A stretch of 64,000 nucleotides of DNA, taken from Candidatus Nitrosymbiomonas proteolyticus. Lineage in GTDB: Bacteria; Armatimonadota; Fimbriimonadia; Fimbriimonadales; Fimbriimonadaceae. The notes beneath the pieces were generated by a model that worked only from the letters and a program-made list of their open reading frames with translations, had not been told where the DNA came from and made no database searches. Position numbers and translations under genes: made by a program. The stretch covers positions 2,622,472 through 2,686,471 of the forward strand of contig AP021858.1 of assembly GCA_017347465.1 (NCBI GenBank), in the 5' to 3' direction. Below are positions 34,794 to 43,288 of the stretch, in pieces; position 1 is the first letter of the stretch, and each line of letters starts with the position of its first letter.

Positions 34794-36953
34794 CTATGCG
34801 TCATCGGCGTGGGAGATGGCGTCTTTGTACTTGTGCGCCGCTTGAAGGTACTTGCCCCCCGCACGTTTGTCATCTCCCTGGGTCACGAACCTCTGAGCTT
34901 GCGCGATCTTCTGCGGATCGCCGTTTTGGTCGATGGCGTCTGTGATTCGATCGAGGGCCATCATCTTCGAGGCCTCGCAGAGCACCTCCATGAGGGGAAT
35001 CGCGAGCTCCGGTGGGAGTCCGGCATTGACCGACAGTTCGAGGTCCACGATGGCTTCAACGATCTCAAACGCAGAGTCCTCCCACAGGTTTGCGTAGAAC
35101 AACGACAGCGCCGCGCCGAGGTGATCAAGACTGTCTTGGAGTCTGTCTCCAGCCGACCCTCCGTACAGGGCGATGAGGTCCTGGATTTCAGTGCCCGCAT
35201 CGATCATGTGATCGAATACATCGGCAATCGCGTTGATCGTGATCGTGACGGTCACGGTCTGGCTTCGTGAGCCGTAGCGATCCACCGAATAGGTGAAGGA
35301 ATCGGTTTGGTCGAAGTCCGGGTCGGGTACGTAGGTGAAGCTGCCGTCGTTCAGAAGGGTCAGCGCGCCGTGCAGGACGTCGGACTCCAGGATCACCGTT
35401 GCGTTGGACTTCCACTTGTCGTTTACGAGGACGCCGTTCACGGACGTGGTCGCCAAGAGGCTGTCTTCATCTACCGCATAGCTGTCGGCAATGGCGATCG
35501 TGGGCTCGGCCGCGAACATGATAAGCGGCTGTGTTTTTCCGGCCCGGGTCAGATAACCAACGACTCCGATGATGCCGTCGTCGTTTACGCTGATGTCATA
35601 GGGGACATCGTTGGCGTTCTCCGGCCCGTTGAACGTGTGTGACCAAACAAGGTTGCCCAACGGATCAAACCGAGCGACGAGCACGTCTTTCTCGCGGCCA
35701 GTATTCCACGTAATCGCGCAAACGAAGAGGTTGCCGTCCGCATCGAATTGTAGGTCTGTGACCAAGTTCCAGCTACTGGGGACGTCGCCCTGGAGGAACC
35801 TCTCCCAGAGGAGGATGCCGTTCGTGTCGTACTTGCGGACGAACGACTTACCTCCGTATCCGCCGCCAATTGCCACGCTGTCATTCGAATCGAGCGCGAT
35901 GGGCGGATAGGCAAAGTCATAGGGCTCCGTGCTGTTCACAGGGATCACGATGGCGGGCCACGGCCTCGTCGCCGGCATCGTCCCCGAGAACTTGCCGAGA
36001 GTCAAGAATTGCGGCAAGGTCGGGTTGGCGCCGATGGTACTGACGGCAAGGTAATCACCGTTCGAATCGACCACGCCGTTCCATGCCCAGTTCGTCTGAT
36101 GGTTGGCCGGATCAGCCCAGAAGGCCACAGCATAGGGCCAATCAAAATAGGGTGGAGTTGAAGTGGGCCGGATCCGAATGATCTCGCTTACATTTCGATT
36201 TTCGGCCGCAAACCACCACGAACCAAACCCGACCGCTCCGCCCTCGGGGTGCGCGATCCCGCTCATGTGGAAATCCCAGTTGCTCGTGAACAGCCTGTGG
36301 GCTCCTAGAAGGACGGCTGCGGACCCTGCGGGTTCTGGCTCATAGCGGGCGATCCAAGCATCGTAGGAGGTTGCCGATTCTTTCGAGAAGCCAATGGCAA
36401 ACACGTTGCCGAAGTCGTCGAGTACGACCGAATTGACCACGTCGTCCCCGTTGGCGCTTCCGTTGTAGAAGGCGCTCCATCGCCTGGTGCCATCTGGCCG
36501 GTACTTGACGACGGCCCAATTCCCCTGGGCACCGCCCTGCGTCGAGCCCCCAAGGTACATGTTCCCTGAGGAATCTACTGCCATTGAGTTCACGAACGGA
36601 CGGCCAGCCCCGGCGGGCGCCCACTCGTCGAAATACAGCTTCGGCGGCTGGCTCAGGTCCGCCGGATAGAGTCCGAAACGGACTCTGGGAACGCCGGTCA
36701 CCGGATGGCCATAACTCCCAGCGAAGTACTGGTCGCCGTTCGGCATGATGATGTTCTTGTAGTAGTAGTCGTTGAAGGTCGACACATTGGGATGCCATAC
36801 CTGCCACCAATACATGCTCTGGGCTATTGCAGCCCCTGTGGACAAAGCCCCCAAGCCTGCGGCGAAGACCGCCACGCGCCAACCGCGCTCGATCAGTGCC
36901 CTCAGAAAGGAAGCATGGCCCGTCCGTAATCCCTCGAATGCAAACTGATTCAT
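34794..36953 (-). CDS. Large secreted beta-propeller (SBBP-like) protein with Ig-like module
   Basis: 719 aa. Signal peptide WRVAVFAAGLGALSTGAAIAQS near residues 25-46. The next 430 residues are repeated blades with turns such as AVDSSGNMYLGGSTQ, VLDDFGNVFAIGFS, VVDSNGDYLAVST and QFDADGNLFVCAIT, consistent with SBBP/beta-propeller repeats. A cadherin/VCBS-like Ig module follows (about 490-580: AVDEDSLLATTSVNGVLVND and GSFTYVPDPDFDQTDSFTY). The C-terminal 130 residues are helical with no sortase or PEP-CTERM signal. GGGAGAAG precedes ATG 36953. Function likely extracellular binding or matrix. It is divergent from the BTAD regulator, whose putative operators lie in front of it. Confidence 0.75.
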   Translation of the reverse strand: MNQFAFEGLRTGHASFLRALIERGWRVAVFAAGLGALSTGAAIAQSMYWWQVWHPNVSTFNDYYYKNIIMPNGDQYFAGSYGHPVTGVPRVRFGLYPADLSQPPKLYFDEWAPAGAGRPFVNSMAVDSSGNMYLGGSTQGGAQGNWAVVKYRPDGTRRWSAFYNGSANGDDVVNSVVLDDFGNVFAIGFSKESATSYDAWIARYEPEPAGSAAVLLGAHRLFTSNWDFHMSGIAHPEGGAVGFGSWWFAAENRNVSEIIRIRPTSTPPYFDWPYAVAFWADPANHQTNWAWNGVVDSNGDYLAVSTIGANPTLPQFLTLGKFSGTMPATRPWPAIVIPVNSTEPYDFAYPPIALDSNDSVAIGGGYGGKSFVRKYDTNGILLWERFLQGDVPSSWNLVTDLQFDADGNLFVCAITWNTGREKDVLVARFDPLGNLVWSHTFNGPENANDVPYDISVNDDGIIGVVGYLTRAGKTQPLIMFAAEPTIAIADSYAVDEDSLLATTSVNGVLVNDKWKSNATVILESDVLHGALTLLNDGSFTYVPDPDFDQTDSFTYSVDRYGSRSQTVTVTITINAIADVFDHMIDAGTEIQDLIALYGGSAGDRLQDSLDHLGAALSLFYANLWEDSAFEIVEAIVDLELSVNAGLPPELAIPLMEVLCEASKMMALDRITDAIDQNGDPQKIAQAQRFVTQGDDKRAGGKYLQAAHKYKDAISHADDA

Positions 36954-37006
36954 AACTTCTCCCTGCCGGCCAAGGCGCCGAGTTCCCATAGGAGCGGTAC
37001 CGCCAG

Positions 37007-37050
37007 CCGCAAGGGACATTGAACGAGTCTTACCGTCAAGAAACCGTCAA
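37007..37050 (-). promoter_or_regulatory. SARP-type direct repeats and promoter for the secreted protein
   Basis: Reading the minus strand: TTGACGGT (37050-37043), TTC, TTGACGGT (37039-37032), 8 bp, then TTCAAT (37023-37018) as a possible -10. Repeats start 11 bp apart. SARP/AfsR regulators bind heptamer-type direct repeats 11 bp apart, the last 8 bp from the -10 box. Confidence 0.5.
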
Positions 37051-37057
37051 TCCCCAA

Positions 37058-37090
37058 ATGACGCCCCGTTGACGGTACGCCCCGCATCAT
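37058..37090 (+). promoter_or_regulatory. Mirror-image SARP-type box towards the regulator gene
   Basis: Plus strand: ATGACGCC (37058-37065, 5 of 8 matching), then TTGACGGT (37069-37076) 11 bp later, 8 bp, then CATCAT (37085-37090). Layout copies the opposite-facing site and suggests autoregulation. Confidence 0.4.
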
Positions 37091-37144
37091 GCCTTTCGAA
37101 ACGGGACTGAGAGCCCCCGCTTAATACTGCCCATGCGCGAAGAT

Positions 37145-37173
37145 TTGACGAAGAACGCTGGATTCTCTATACT
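37145..37173 (+). promoter_or_regulatory. Sigma-70-type promoter abutting the regulator start codon
   Basis: TTGACG (37145-37150), 17-bp spacer, TATACT (37168-37173), then 8 nt and the ATG at 37182. Transcription should begin at or within 2 nt of the AUG. Confidence 0.65.
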
Positions 37174-37181
37174 GAATTGGG

Positions 37182-40100
37182 ATGAAGAACGGCGCGCGCA
37201 AACGTGCCGATGGAGCAGGCCTTCCTTCCGAATCGGGCAATTCGCGGGCCGAATCGGGCGAGAAGGAAGCGGACGCCTTCGAGCCGTGGCGTGTCCGGCT
37301 GTTCGGAGAGTTCAGAGCCGAACGACACGGGCGCAAGGCGACCTTCGGGCTCAAGAAAGCTGCCAACCTACTGGCGCACCTGGTGTTCCACTTGGGCGAA
37401 ACCGTATCCAAGGAGCGCCTCGTGGAGTCGTTCTGGCCCGATTCGGATTCCGAAAAGGGACGACATTCCCTTCGCATGGCGGCGAGTTCGCTGCGATCCG
37501 CGCTTGCCGCACCCGACTGGAATCCCGAAGTCCACCTTCCCTCGACCCGCGATACCTTGGAAGCGTCTTCATGTGGCTTTGTCACGGACGTTCAAGAGTT
37601 CCGAGCGCACCTTGCCGCCGCGAACAGCATCGAAGACCCATCCTCCAAGGCCTGCCACTTGCGCGCTGCGACGGGACTCTACGTTGGGCCGCTCTTGGAC
37701 GGATTCGCGGAGGAATGGATCTACCCCCAATCTCTCCCGCTGGAAGAATCCTTCGCGCAAGCGGCGTGCGAGTTGATCCTGATTCAAGCTCAGGAAGGGG
37801 ATCTTGCAGGCGCGGCCGGATTGGGAAAGAGGGCCATCGCGCTCTGTCCCACCCGCGAAGACCTGCACGTCGCTCTGATGCGGGCATACGCCCTCGCCGG
37901 CGAGACTTCGATGGCGATCCAGCAGTACGAGGAGCTCGAGCGGATGGTGGATGAGACGTGGGGCGAAGAGCCTGGCAAGGCGGCCCGAGAGGTCCTGGAG
38001 TCCTTGCCTCGAACCGCGATCGCTCATGTCCGGGCGGACACTATCGCTCCCGAGTCGCCGTCGCCTGGCTTCGCATCCAAGCCTCCTACTCGCCGCGCCG
38101 CGTTCTTTGGAAGGGAGGCGGAGCTTGGACTCGTTCGCCAGCAGCTATCGAGCGAGGACGGATTTCGACTGATCACATTGATCGGGCTAGGCGGTTTCGG
38201 CAAGACCCGAATCGCCGAAGAAGCGAGGATTGAGAGCTTCGACTCGTTCGAACGCAGGTCTTGGATGGTTTCCCTCCTGGGATGCCGCAACGAAGACGAG
38301 GTCCAGGAAGCACTCATGGCGCCGTTCGAAGGGCTACCCCAACGAGTTTCCGATCCTGTTCAGGTCGTTGGGGCGCGAATCGGGAGCCAACCCGGGTTGC
38401 TCGTGATCGACAACTGCGAGCAAGTTCTTCGGGAAGCGTCCGCCGTTGTCGAAGCACTCCTTGCGAATTGTCCGAAACTGCGGATTCTTGCGACAAGCCG
38501 AGTCCCGTTTGGGCTGCCGTACGAACTCGCCGTGCCGGTCGGCGGCCTCCCCGTTCCTTCGGAAGGAACGGACCTCGAGACATTGCTCGATTCCCCGATT
38601 GTGCGGTTGCTCGCGAACGCCGCGCAGTGCGTCCGGCCCGGGTTTGCAGTTACGCCGGACAACGCTCGTGGAGTCCAGGCTCTTTGCGCTATGCTCGAAG
38701 GCATTCCGCTGGCCGTTGAATTGGCAGCGGCGCAACTGGGGACGCTGTCTCCTGCGGAACTCGTGGGAGCGATTGGCAGACGGACCGACCTGGCGGATAA
38801 CGATCGGCGCATTGAGTCGCGTCACAGGCATTTGAGATCGGTCTTGGAGTGGAGCGTGCATCAGCTTCCGGCTGAGGAACAGAAGGCGCTCGCCAAGCTA
38901 AGCGTTTGTCGGGGGAGCTTCAAGCGCGACCTGGCCGAAGCCATTCTTGGCAGCCGATCTGATAAGGCTCTGAACCATCTTTCGAGTTCATCGCTGGTTT
39001 CCTGGTCGGAAAGGTCGGACACTCTGCGCTTTTGCCTGCTCGAAACAGTACGTGAACTGGGTCAACGCTTGCTCGAAAAGGATGCGAAAGCGAAGAAGGA
39101 CGCATGCGCGGCCCTCGTCCGGTGGGCGACCCACCTGACGGAAGGAATCCATCAGGTCGAGAGCCATTCGGAAGCTAGTCTTTGGGCCGAACTCGTTTCT
39201 ACGGAAACCGTGAACGTGCTTGCCGCTCTGCAGGCGTGCGTCGACGGCGTAGTCGAGCCCGAGGAGGCTTGGAAACTCGCTTTTCCCCTGGTCCAACTTT
39301 GCGAATACCGCGGCTGGGCGCAACCTTGGATTCGGGCGATCGAATCCCTCCTTGAAGCGACCCGCGAACGACTGTCGCAGGCGACGTTGTCCCAAGCGCA
39401 CGCGACTCTGAGACTTCTGTATTACAACCTTCGGGACATTCGCAACGCGCACCGTCACATCACCTCGGCCGTCCGCGCTGCCGATGAGGATGGTTCGCCT
39501 CTTCTGCGAGGCCGATGCCGCTCGTCGTTCTCGGTCACGGCGTCGCTGCTGGGACAATTCGAGGAGGCACAACGGGCGGCGACGGAGGCGATGGAGCTCT
39601 TGCTGGTGGCAGGAGAGCCGGTGTCGGCTGCGCGGTCAGCGCTGTTTTACGGCTGGGTCGTCTTTGATCGGGGCGACGAAGTGGAGTCAGAGCCTTTCTT
39701 TCGCAGGGCCCTGGAGCTCGGTGAGTCGAGCGGCGACACCGAAACCATCGGTTCCTCGCTCTTGGGACTCGCCTGCTCGGTCGGGCATCGCTCCCACCCG
39801 GATGCCCAGCCGATTTTCGACCGAGCGTTGGAACAGATGCAGGAGCTTGGGAAGCCGGGGCAACTCGGCCATTCCTACTTCTATCGAAGTCTCATCGACT
39901 ACCGGCATGGGAGGCTCCGGGCGGCGATGGAGAATTTCGCTGAGTCCGTAATGGCGTTCACGGGGGCCGGCATCGCACTTGGCCAGACGCCGCTCACCAT
40001 CGGGGGCACGATTCTGGCCGCCTTGGGCCGATACGACGATGCGGCACTCTGTTGGGGCCGAGCCGAGGCGCTGCGCGAGTCGCACGGCATGACGATGTTC

Positions 40101-40256
40101 CCGACCCAGCAGAGGGACTTCGACCGGGAGTTCCCCAAGGTTCAGAACGCGCTCTCGGAGGAGGGTTTGAGGCGGTCGATGCGAGCCGCTCGCTCCGCCA
40201 CGGACGAAGAAATCCGGGAGATGATTTGCCGGGCCGTAAGGGCCGTGAGGGCGTGA
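37182..40256 (+). CDS. SARP/AfsR-like regulator: BTAD + NTPase + TPR (1024 aa)
   Basis: A very large transcriptional activator. Residues about 35-125: winged helix ([35 protein letters not shown]). About 130-275: bacterial transcriptional activator domain (BTAD) with AGLGKRAIALCPTREDLHVALMRAYALAGETSMAIQQYEELERM-like helices. About 305-600: STAND-type NTPase with GRxxEL motif FFGREAELGLV, Walker A LIGLGGFGKTRIAE and Walker B-like LLVIDNCEQVL, plus the sensor SRVPFGLPYEL. The remainder is TPR-like. This is the architecture of Streptomyces AfsR. Start ATG appears leaderless. The probable target is the divergent secreted protein. Signal unknown. Confidence 0.88.
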   Translation: MKNGARKRADGAGLPSESGNSRAESGEKEADAFEPWRVRLFGEFRAERHGRKATFGLKKAANLLAHLVFHLGETVSKERLVESFWPDSDSEKGRHSLRMAASSLRSALAAPDWNPEVHLPSTRDTLEASSCGFVTDVQEFRAHLAAANSIEDPSSKACHLRAATGLYVGPLLDGFAEEWIYPQSLPLEESFAQAACELILIQAQEGDLAGAAGLGKRAIALCPTREDLHVALMRAYALAGETSMAIQQYEELERMVDETWGEEPGKAAREVLESLPRTAIAHVRADTIAPESPSPGFASKPPTRRAAFFGREAELGLVRQQLSSEDGFRLITLIGLGGFGKTRIAEEARIESFDSFERRSWMVSLLGCRNEDEVQEALMAPFEGLPQRVSDPVQVVGARIGSQPGLLVIDNCEQVLREASAVVEALLANCPKLRILATSRVPFGLPYELAVPVGGLPVPSEGTDLETLLDSPIVRLLANAAQCVRPGFAVTPDNARGVQALCAMLEGIPLAVELAAAQLGTLSPAELVGAIGRRTDLADNDRRIESRHRHLRSVLEWSVHQLPAEEQKALAKLSVCRGSFKRDLAEAILGSRSDKALNHLSSSSLVSWSERSDTLRFCLLETVRELGQRLLEKDAKAKKDACAALVRWATHLTEGIHQVESHSEASLWAELVSTETVNVLAALQACVDGVVEPEEAWKLAFPLVQLCEYRGWAQPWIRAIESLLEATRERLSQATLSQAHATLRLLYYNLRDIRNAHRHITSAVRAADEDGSPLLRGRCRSSFSVTASLLGQFEEAQRAATEAMELLLVAGEPVSAARSALFYGWVVFDRGDEVESEPFFRRALELGESSGDTETIGSSLLGLACSVGHRSHPDAQPIFDRALEQMQELGKPGQLGHSYFYRSLIDYRHGRLRAAMENFAESVMAFTGAGIALGQTPLTIGGTILAALGRYDDAALCWGRAEALRESHGMTMFPTQQRDFDREFPKVQNALSEEGLRRSMRAARSATDEEIREMICRAVRAVRA

Positions 40257-40295
40257 GTCCTTCCGGCGATAGGCGCGGCAAGCGAATCGAGGCGG

Positions 40296-40311
40296 GCTGA
40301 AAGCTTTCAGC
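40296..40311. repeat. Perfect 16-bp palindrome
   Basis: GCTGAAAGCTTTCAGC lies 40 bp after the regulator stop. Every base pairs; function unknown, possibly an operator or recombination site. Confidence 0.6.
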
Positions 40312-40314
40312 GGG

Positions 40315-40350
40315 AACTGCTTCTCCGGATGCCGCGCGGAAGCAGTTTCT
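40315..40350 (+). terminator. Intrinsic terminator of the BTAD regulator gene
   Basis: AACTGCTTC (40315-40323), extended by an inner CCG/CGG, pairs with GAAGCAGTT (40339-40347), followed by TCT. Located 60 bp beyond the stop codon. Confidence 0.5.
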
Positions 40351-40397
40351 GGAATGGAGGACCGCTCGGAGAGTGAGGCTTGCGTCGAAGAGCAGCT

Positions 40398-40622
40398 TCA
40401 TTCGAGAGGAGCCGCTAGCCGCCGCTCCCTTTCAGCTGCGAAGGCGAGGCACGCGCGGATGTCGTCGAGCGTCAGGTAGGGGAATTCCTTGACGATCTCT
40501 TCGGGAGTCATGCCGGAGGCGAGGTACTCCAGCACGTCGGTGACCGTCACCCGCATCCCTCGGATGCAGGGCTTGCCGCTGCGCTTGTCCGGCTCGACGG
40601 TGATGACCTCCCGCCAGTTCAT
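40398..40622 (-). CDS. DUF433-family protein (orphan antitoxin-like)
   Basis: 74 aa. DUF433 (VapB-like) signature: EPDKRSGKPCIRGMRVTVTDVLEYLASGMTPEEI, then EFPYLTLDDIRACLAFAAER. Such proteins usually precede a DUF5615/Mut7-C PIN-like toxin. Here only 140 bp remain downstream before the next gene end, with no such ORF, so it is solitary. The start ATG 40622 begins MNWREVI; longer in-frame extension runs through relic DNA and is not supported. Confidence 0.82.
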   Translation of the reverse strand: MNWREVITVEPDKRSGKPCIRGMRVTVTDVLEYLASGMTPEEIVKEFPYLTLDDIRACLAFAAERERRLAAPLE

Positions 40623-40680
40623 GGGTCCACTGTACAACGGACGGGCGAAAGTGCCCTCGCCACGTCTCGGGACCGCGGGT

Positions 40681-40793
40681 GACGCGGAGCTTGCCCCCGA
40701 CCAGGGGTGGCGGGGCAGGTCCCGACGAGTCGGGATGCTCCCCGATAGTCGGGGCAGGCGGAGTCGCTCTTGATCGGGACCACGGGGATCGGA
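40681..40793 (-). pseudogene. Relic of the BNR/sialidase-like gene (middle part)
   Basis: On the minus strand the pieces VVPIKSDS and GKLRV with surrounding bases match [21 protein letters not shown] of the intact gene at 44157-45326 (about residues 293-313). Between them sits a 47-bp palindromic element. Stops and frameshifts surround it; it is a broken copy. Confidence 0.7.
40712..40758. repeat. Palindromic element inserted in a gene relic
   Basis: Two hairpins, CCCGAC-GAGT...CGGG (40721-40734) and CCCCGA-TAG-TCGGGG (40740-40754), flanked by direct copies of GGGGCAGG (40712-40719, 40751-40758). It interrupts the relic at a place where the intact gene has about 15 bp of unrelated coding sequence, implying insertion. 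Confidence 0.55.
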
Positions 40794-40845
40794 TTCTAGG
40801 TGTGGAGGTGCTGCGCATCGCGGACCCCGATCGCCGGGACTCCCC

Positions 40846-40921
40846 CAGCGTCTCGCGGTTGTAACGCCGACCCTTAAAGACCTCGCACGGCACGTAGACG
40901 TCCTGCAGGAATGGCAGGATA
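40846..40921 (-). pseudogene. Fragment of uvrA (zinc-ribbon region)
   Basis: Minus-strand translation reads ILPFLQDVYVPCEVFKGRRY then NRETLGES. UvrA carries FLPDVYVPCEVCxGKRYNRETLE around its central zinc module. Only about 25 codons remain, and the second zinc Cys (in CEVC) is Phe, so the fragment is dead. No other uvrA part is in the window. Confidence 0.75.
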
Positions 40922-40931
40922 GCGGAGTATC

Positions 40932-41819
40932 ATGCTTCAAATGTGGGTGGATCATGTCAAGTGTGCTGCAGATCTGCGAACTGAGCTTAGTGAGACGATC
41001 AGGGGATTCGAAGATCAGATTCAGCAGAAGACCAAGAAAGCGGCGCCCTATCTCGACAACCTCAAGGCCCTTGTGCATGCTTTGGCAACCGAAGATGATC
41101 CCTACACTCTGTACCTGAGGGCTGAATTCCGCAGCGCAATCATAGCTGCTTGTCTGATTTCGAACAAATCGGCTGGCCACCTCGTGGGAGCGGCGTTGGA
41201 TAAGATCGTCGAAGACTCGTTGGTCAAGTTGAAAGCCAACGACCCTGAGTGGAAAGAGGTCCTGGTTTCGCGAGCGGCGCTTACGTGGGGCGACGCGCTC
41301 GGCGGCTCAATGCGTAACTTGGTCGGTCAGCAGGCCGAAGCAGGATTTCTGGACCGATTGGTGGCCATCCTAAGGGCGAAGGGGCTTAGCCCCAATGTAG
41401 GCACCAGCACGGGAGGCAAGGTCAACAGCGTGAGTTGGGGTACGCGCATCGTGTTTCTCAATCGAACCTGCGGGATCGTCAGGAACAACATAGATGCGGT
41501 ACTAACGGACGCGACAGCCGGCCAACCGAACTTGGACGACCCGTCCGTCTACATTGCTTGTGGCGAACTTAAGGGAGGCATTGACCCAGCGGGTGCCGAC
41601 GAGCACTGGAAGACCGCGCGCACGGCATTGGATCGAATTCGAGATCAGTTCAAGACGGAGGGATACGCCCCAAAGCTCTTTTTCGTTGGAGCTGCCATCG
41701 AAAGCGCGATGGCAGATGAGATCTTTCAACGCTTGAAGGATGGACTGTTGTCACATGCCGCGAATCTGACGAAGCCCGCACAAGTGACGGACCTGTGCGA
41801 GTGGCTCATTGGCCTTTAA
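40932..41819 (+). CDS. Type II restriction endonuclease, AvaI/BsoBI family
   Basis: 295 aa. Conserved C-terminal core: RNNIDAVLTD (Asp188) and YIACGELKGGIDPAGADEHW (Glu212, Lys214), matching the D...ExK catalytic set of BsoBI (Asp212, Glu240, Lys242). N-terminal helical part TKKAAPYLDNLKALVHAL and ISNKSAGHLVGAALDKIVEDS resembles family members. The family cuts CYCGRG; specificity here is inferred only. GGAG 4 nt before ATG 40932. It converges with, and overlaps by 4 bp, its probable methylase. Lower GC than the surrounding genes. Confidence 0.88.
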   Translation: MLQMWVDHVKCAADLRTELSETIRGFEDQIQQKTKKAAPYLDNLKALVHALATEDDPYTLYLRAEFRSAIIAACLISNKSAGHLVGAALDKIVEDSLVKLKANDPEWKEVLVSRAALTWGDALGGSMRNLVGQQAEAGFLDRLVAILRAKGLSPNVGTSTGGKVNSVSWGTRIVFLNRTCGIVRNNIDAVLTDATAGQPNLDDPSVYIACGELKGGIDPAGADEHWKTARTALDRIRDQFKTEGYAPKLFFVGAAIESAMADEIFQRLKDGLLSHAANLTKPAQVTDLCEWLIGL

Positions 41820-43252
41820 CTTTTACGCCACACGTAGACGCACTTGCGCAACTCCTTCCTTCCGTGCTCTCCCATCTGCTGACTGCTGTTGCCCTTCCCG
41901 GTAGGGAGCACCCAGATTCGTTCCGTGCGCAGCCCCGCTCGCATTGCGAAATCGGAAAGGATGAGGTCAACCGGGATCGATGCGCCTGCGTAGCGAACGT
42001 TGTCGTTGACCATAACGATAGGAGCGCGCTCTGATAGAATCTCCGCCAACTGGAAAATCGCGACGGTCATCTCCAAGAAGTAGCCTTCAACCATTCGAGC
42101 GATGCCATCGTTGTTCAGCTGACCACGATCCCTTTGGTCACGAAGATATGCGAGCGTCCCTTGAAGAAACTCGTGACAATGAAATGCCTCGAGGGCGGAC
42201 CTCCAAATTGTATCCGGGATCGTGCGCGATAAATGGACCTTTTCCCGATTCTCGACCGTACACGTCAAGAGTGACTGGCGAAGTTCCTTTAGTCTCTCCT
42301 CGCCAACCCCAAGGGCAGCTAACTCTAATGCATACGTCCGTGTGTAATCGTAGCGGTTGCAGTATGGCGGAGAGGTGATGACACCTGCAATTGATCTCGG
42401 TTCCAGTTCGGAAAGCCTCTCAAAGAGGCTTCCTGCCGCCACGGTCATTCGGCCCCTAATCGGTTCATCGAAAAGTCCCTGCAATCTGTCTCCGGGTCCA
42501 TTCAGGTCAGCACAAATCTCTGCCAACTTCCCACCTATCGCGGCCTCGAAGCCGAGAATTCGGCCTTTGTCAAAGGGCTTCTTGCCCTGACGCCTGCCAG
42601 ACCGATGATCCCACCTGAGATATTGGCCATCCTTCCGTGTGAAGCTAATAGGTTCGAGAATGCAGAGCGCGGCGAATCGCAGGACCGTAAACAATGGATC
42701 ATCCATCGAATGTGCAAAGGCAAGATAGCGCCCAAGCTCAACTTCCGTGTCCGCTGGGAACGCATCCCTTGTTATGCGAAGATGGGGAAAAGGCATGCCT
42801 GATCCAACCCATGACTTCCAGGGCCTCTCGTGGGCTATTCTTCCAAGGGCCGCAACCTCGTCGGGAGATAGCAGAGACGCCGCCTCCCTAGCTCGCATGA
42901 CCTCGACGCCGACAGGAAGAAGCTCGATCCCAAACGAGTCTCGCCCAAGGCTGCTTGCCTCATAAAGGGTTGTTCCAACACCTGCAAATGGATCGAGAAT
43001 TGGGCCGGGCGGAAACGCAGTGGACTCGAGGAAGCTCCTCACAAGCGCGGAGGAAAAGCCCTCCTTATATCTGAACCATCGGAGGACTGGTTCGGTCTTG
43101 TTCGCCTGAAAGGAAACGAGTTGCCTCGTCAACGAGGCGTTCACAGTGAGCTTGTCCGCGTATCGTGCCTCCAGCGAAGCCTCCATCGCGGCAAGCTCAC
43201 GGAGGGTGGGGACAGCCGAGGAATAAGTCGAAACGGTCAGTGTAGTCGCCAT
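41816..43252 (-). CDS. DNA methyltransferase of the AvaI/BsoBI-type R-M pair
   Basis: 478 aa. SAM-binding motif LDPFAGVGTTLYEAS at 86-100, catalytic ITSPPYCNRYDYTRTYALEL at 292-311, separated by about 190 residues. TSPPY suggests N4-cytosine methylation, as expected for M.AvaI-type enzymes on CYCGRG. The order of motifs (FxGxG before TSPPY) differs from the beta-class methylase at 33590. It is convergent with the nuclease gene, so the two are separately promoted; no controller (C) protein gene is visible to delay restriction. Confidence 0.88.
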   Translation of the reverse strand: MATTLTVSTYSSAVPTLRELAAMEASLEARYADKLTVNASLTRQLVSFQANKTEPVLRWFRYKEGFSSALVRSFLESTAFPPGPILDPFAGVGTTLYEASSLGRDSFGIELLPVGVEVMRAREAASLLSPDEVAALGRIAHERPWKSWVGSGMPFPHLRITRDAFPADTEVELGRYLAFAHSMDDPLFTVLRFAALCILEPISFTRKDGQYLRWDHRSGRRQGKKPFDKGRILGFEAAIGGKLAEICADLNGPGDRLQGLFDEPIRGRMTVAAGSLFERLSELEPRSIAGVITSPPYCNRYDYTRTYALELAALGVGEERLKELRQSLLTCTVENREKVHLSRTIPDTIWRSALEAFHCHEFLQGTLAYLRDQRDRGQLNNDGIARMVEGYFLEMTVAIFQLAEILSERAPIVMVNDNVRYAGASIPVDLILSDFAMRAGLRTERIWVLPTGKGNSSQQMGEHGRKELRKCVYVWRKS

Positions 43253-43288
43253 TCGTCTACTTTATTACAAATCATTGCGCGTACGCAA

